Assembly (NCBI GenBank): GCA_903907745.1
Contig: CAIVPF010000109.1
Location: 1 to 43,905 of the forward strand
Direction: 5' to 3'
DNA: 43,905 bases
Source of the DNA: an uncultured Cytophagaceae bacterium
Lineage (GTDB): Bacteria; Bacteroidota; Bacteroidia; Cytophagales; Spirosomataceae
Both the position numbers and the translations under genes were made by a program. Positions 42,798-43,905 of the stretch are shown here, one piece after another. The notes below the pieces were generated by a model that worked only from the letters and a program-made list of their open reading frames with translations, had not been told where the DNA came from and did not search any database. The first letter of the stretch is position 1; each line of letters begins with the position of its first letter.

Positions 42798-43874
42798 ATG
42801 GATTTGAATTCCCTTCGCGGCAAAATAGATACGATTGATGATGCCATTTTAGCATTATTAATTGAACGTATGAATATTGTAGATGAAATTGGAGCCCTGA
42901 AAAGGAATCAAAATACAGTTATATATCATCCGGATCGAGAAAAAGAGATTATTGATCGGCTTGCTTCTGTCCATACTGGTAAATTAACTCGATATGCTAT
43001 AGAAGCTATTTATTTAGAGATATTTGGCGTATCCAGAAATTTAGAATTACCTGAATTGATTTCGTTTTTAGGCCCTGAAGGAAGTTTTACCCATCAGGCT
43101 GCAGAAAGTCGTTTCGGAGCCATTGCTGAATACATATCCTTACCTAATATAAAATCAGTATTTGAATCCGTAGAAACAGGAAGGGCAAAATACGGAGTGG
43201 TACCGATTGAGAATAACCAAGAAGGCATGGTTAAAGAAACGATGGACTATTTAAATTCCACAAATCTGTATATCATTTCAGAAATTATCATTCCGGTTAA
43301 TTTTTGTATCGCCACCAAAGAAAATAACCTGAGTCAAGTTAAAAGAATTTATTCCAAAGATATTGCCTTTAACCAATGCAAGGGTTTTCTAACTGATTAT
43401 TTTGGCCAAAAAGAAGATGATTTTTTCGTTGAAATTGATTCTACGTCTAAAGCAGCCAAGTTAGCGAGTCAAGAAGCCAATGCTGCGGCTTTATGTTCGC
43501 ATATCGCCGCTAAAATATATAATTTGCCTATTTTATTCGATAATATACAGGACAATGAGTCCAATCAAACTCGTTTCTATATCTTATCTAAGAATAAGAA
43601 TCTCAAAAAAACGGCGAAAGATAAAACCACCATTGCCGTTAAATTACGGAATGATGATAAACCAGGTGCCCTTGTTTCGTTACTTAAGAAGTTCGAGCAA
43701 CAAAACATTAATTTATTGAAGATTGAATCAAGGCCCCAGAAAGATACCAATGAATTTAAATTTTGGTTTTTTATTGATATCGAGGGTAATGTATTAGACG
43801 AATCGATTGCTGGCATCTTAGAAGCACAGGAAGAAGAAATTAAATTCTTAGGAAGCTATATGAACCTTTGCTAA
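42798..43874 (+). CDS. pheA: Bifunctional chorismate mutase/prephenate dehydratase (P-protein)
   Basis: A 358-residue enzyme taking chorismate through prephenate to phenylpyruvate in phenylalanine synthesis. Order: AroQ chorismate mutase (residues 1-85; LRGKIDTIDDAILALLIERM, with YHPDREKEII), prephenate dehydratase (about 90-270; ISFLGPEGSFTHQAA, VVPIENNQEGMVKETMDYL, and the catalytic TRF in SNQTRFYIL), and a C-terminal ACT domain (about 278-358) with the ESRP motif in LLKIESRPQ, known to bind phenylalanine for feedback inhibition. All parts are intact. Only 31 bases follow before the window ends. Confidence 0.96.
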   Translation: MDLNSLRGKIDTIDDAILALLIERMNIVDEIGALKRNQNTVIYHPDREKEIIDRLASVHTGKLTRYAIEAIYLEIFGVSRNLELPELISFLGPEGSFTHQAAESRFGAIAEYISLPNIKSVFESVETGRAKYGVVPIENNQEGMVKETMDYLNSTNLYIISEIIIPVNFCIATKENNLSQVKRIYSKDIAFNQCKGFLTDYFGQKEDDFFVEIDSTSKAAKLASQEANAAALCSHIAAKIYNLPILFDNIQDNESNQTRFYILSKNKNLKKTAKDKTTIAVKLRNDDKPGALVSLLKKFEQQNINLLKIESRPQKDTNEFKFWFFIDIEGNVLDESIAGILEAQEEEIKFLGSYMNLC

Positions 43875-43905
43875 ATCGATTTTAATTTGATCTTTCAATT
43901 GATCA

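Noticed and set aside
43875-43905. Possible end of a minus-strand gene converging on pheA
   Set aside because: An open frame can be read for the last 31 bases and into pheA, but the stretch is too short to identify.

Overview
The window is a chromosomal segment of a low-GC Bacteroidota bacterium, most likely of the order Cytophagales. Four things support this: vegetative promoters of the Bacteroidota type (TAnnTTTG at -7), start codons mostly without Shine-Dalgarno sequences, a transketolase split into two genes, and lineage-typical proteins (TamL-like BamA-family lipoprotein, LptE-like lipoprotein, receiver-less sigma-54 activator). Genus assignment is not possible from sequence reading alone. 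No insertion sequence, integrase, prophage, CRISPR array or rRNA was found.

Layout. 1-1.5 kb: the 5' part of pgi and a Prx6-type peroxiredoxin, separated by a terminator. 1.45-1.73 kb: a self-contained minus-strand unit (promoter, 145-nt tRNA-like gene, terminator) whose RNA does not fit a normal tRNA; this is the most unusual item here. 1.8-6.1 kb: Lrp/AsnC regulator, a sufB with no other suf genes beside it, a PLP enzyme of the ACC deaminase/D-cysteine desulfhydrase family, RluD-type pseudouridine synthase and a GNAT acetyltransferase. 6.1-10.1 kb (minus): a four-gene cassette of 5'(3')-deoxyribonucleotidase, two MFS transporters and a GntR-type ligand-binding repressor. 10.2-16.3 kb (minus): miaB, sigma-54 activator, lptE-like lipoprotein, TPR-like protein, secG, groES, groEL, ending in a strong terminator. 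16.4-17.0 kb: a LolD-like ATPase.

17.1-21.2 kb (plus): sucC, an FAH-family hydrolase, Bcp peroxiredoxin, and the two transketolase halves. 21.2-28.8 kb: tamL-like gene head-to-head with a SpoU rRNA methyltransferase, a queuosine-precursor transporter with an aminotransferase, two unrecognised envelope genes with a Bat-like layout, purC and a STAS-domain protein. 29.0-35.1 kb: gltB-gltD glutamate synthase. 35.1-35.4 kb: tRNA-Ser(GCT), tRNA-Pro(TGG), tRNA-Arg(TCT). 35.5-42.7 kb: an AT-rich surface polysaccharide locus (Wzy-like polymerase, four glycosyltransferases, a WcaF-like acetyltransferase, a WecA-type initiating transferase). 42.8-43.9 kb: pheA.

How it works together. The window is mostly housekeeping: central carbon (pgi, transketolase, sucC), nitrogen and amino acids (gltBD, pheA, aminotransferase), Fe-S assembly, translation accessory functions (miaB, rluD, rlmB-like, yhhQ, tRNAs), protein export and folding (secG, groESL), and envelope biogenesis (lptE-like, tamL-like, LolD-like, polysaccharide genes). 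The two most novel leads are the tRNA-like gene and a possible sigma-54/palindrome control region in front of groES, lying four genes downstream of a sigma-54 activator gene.
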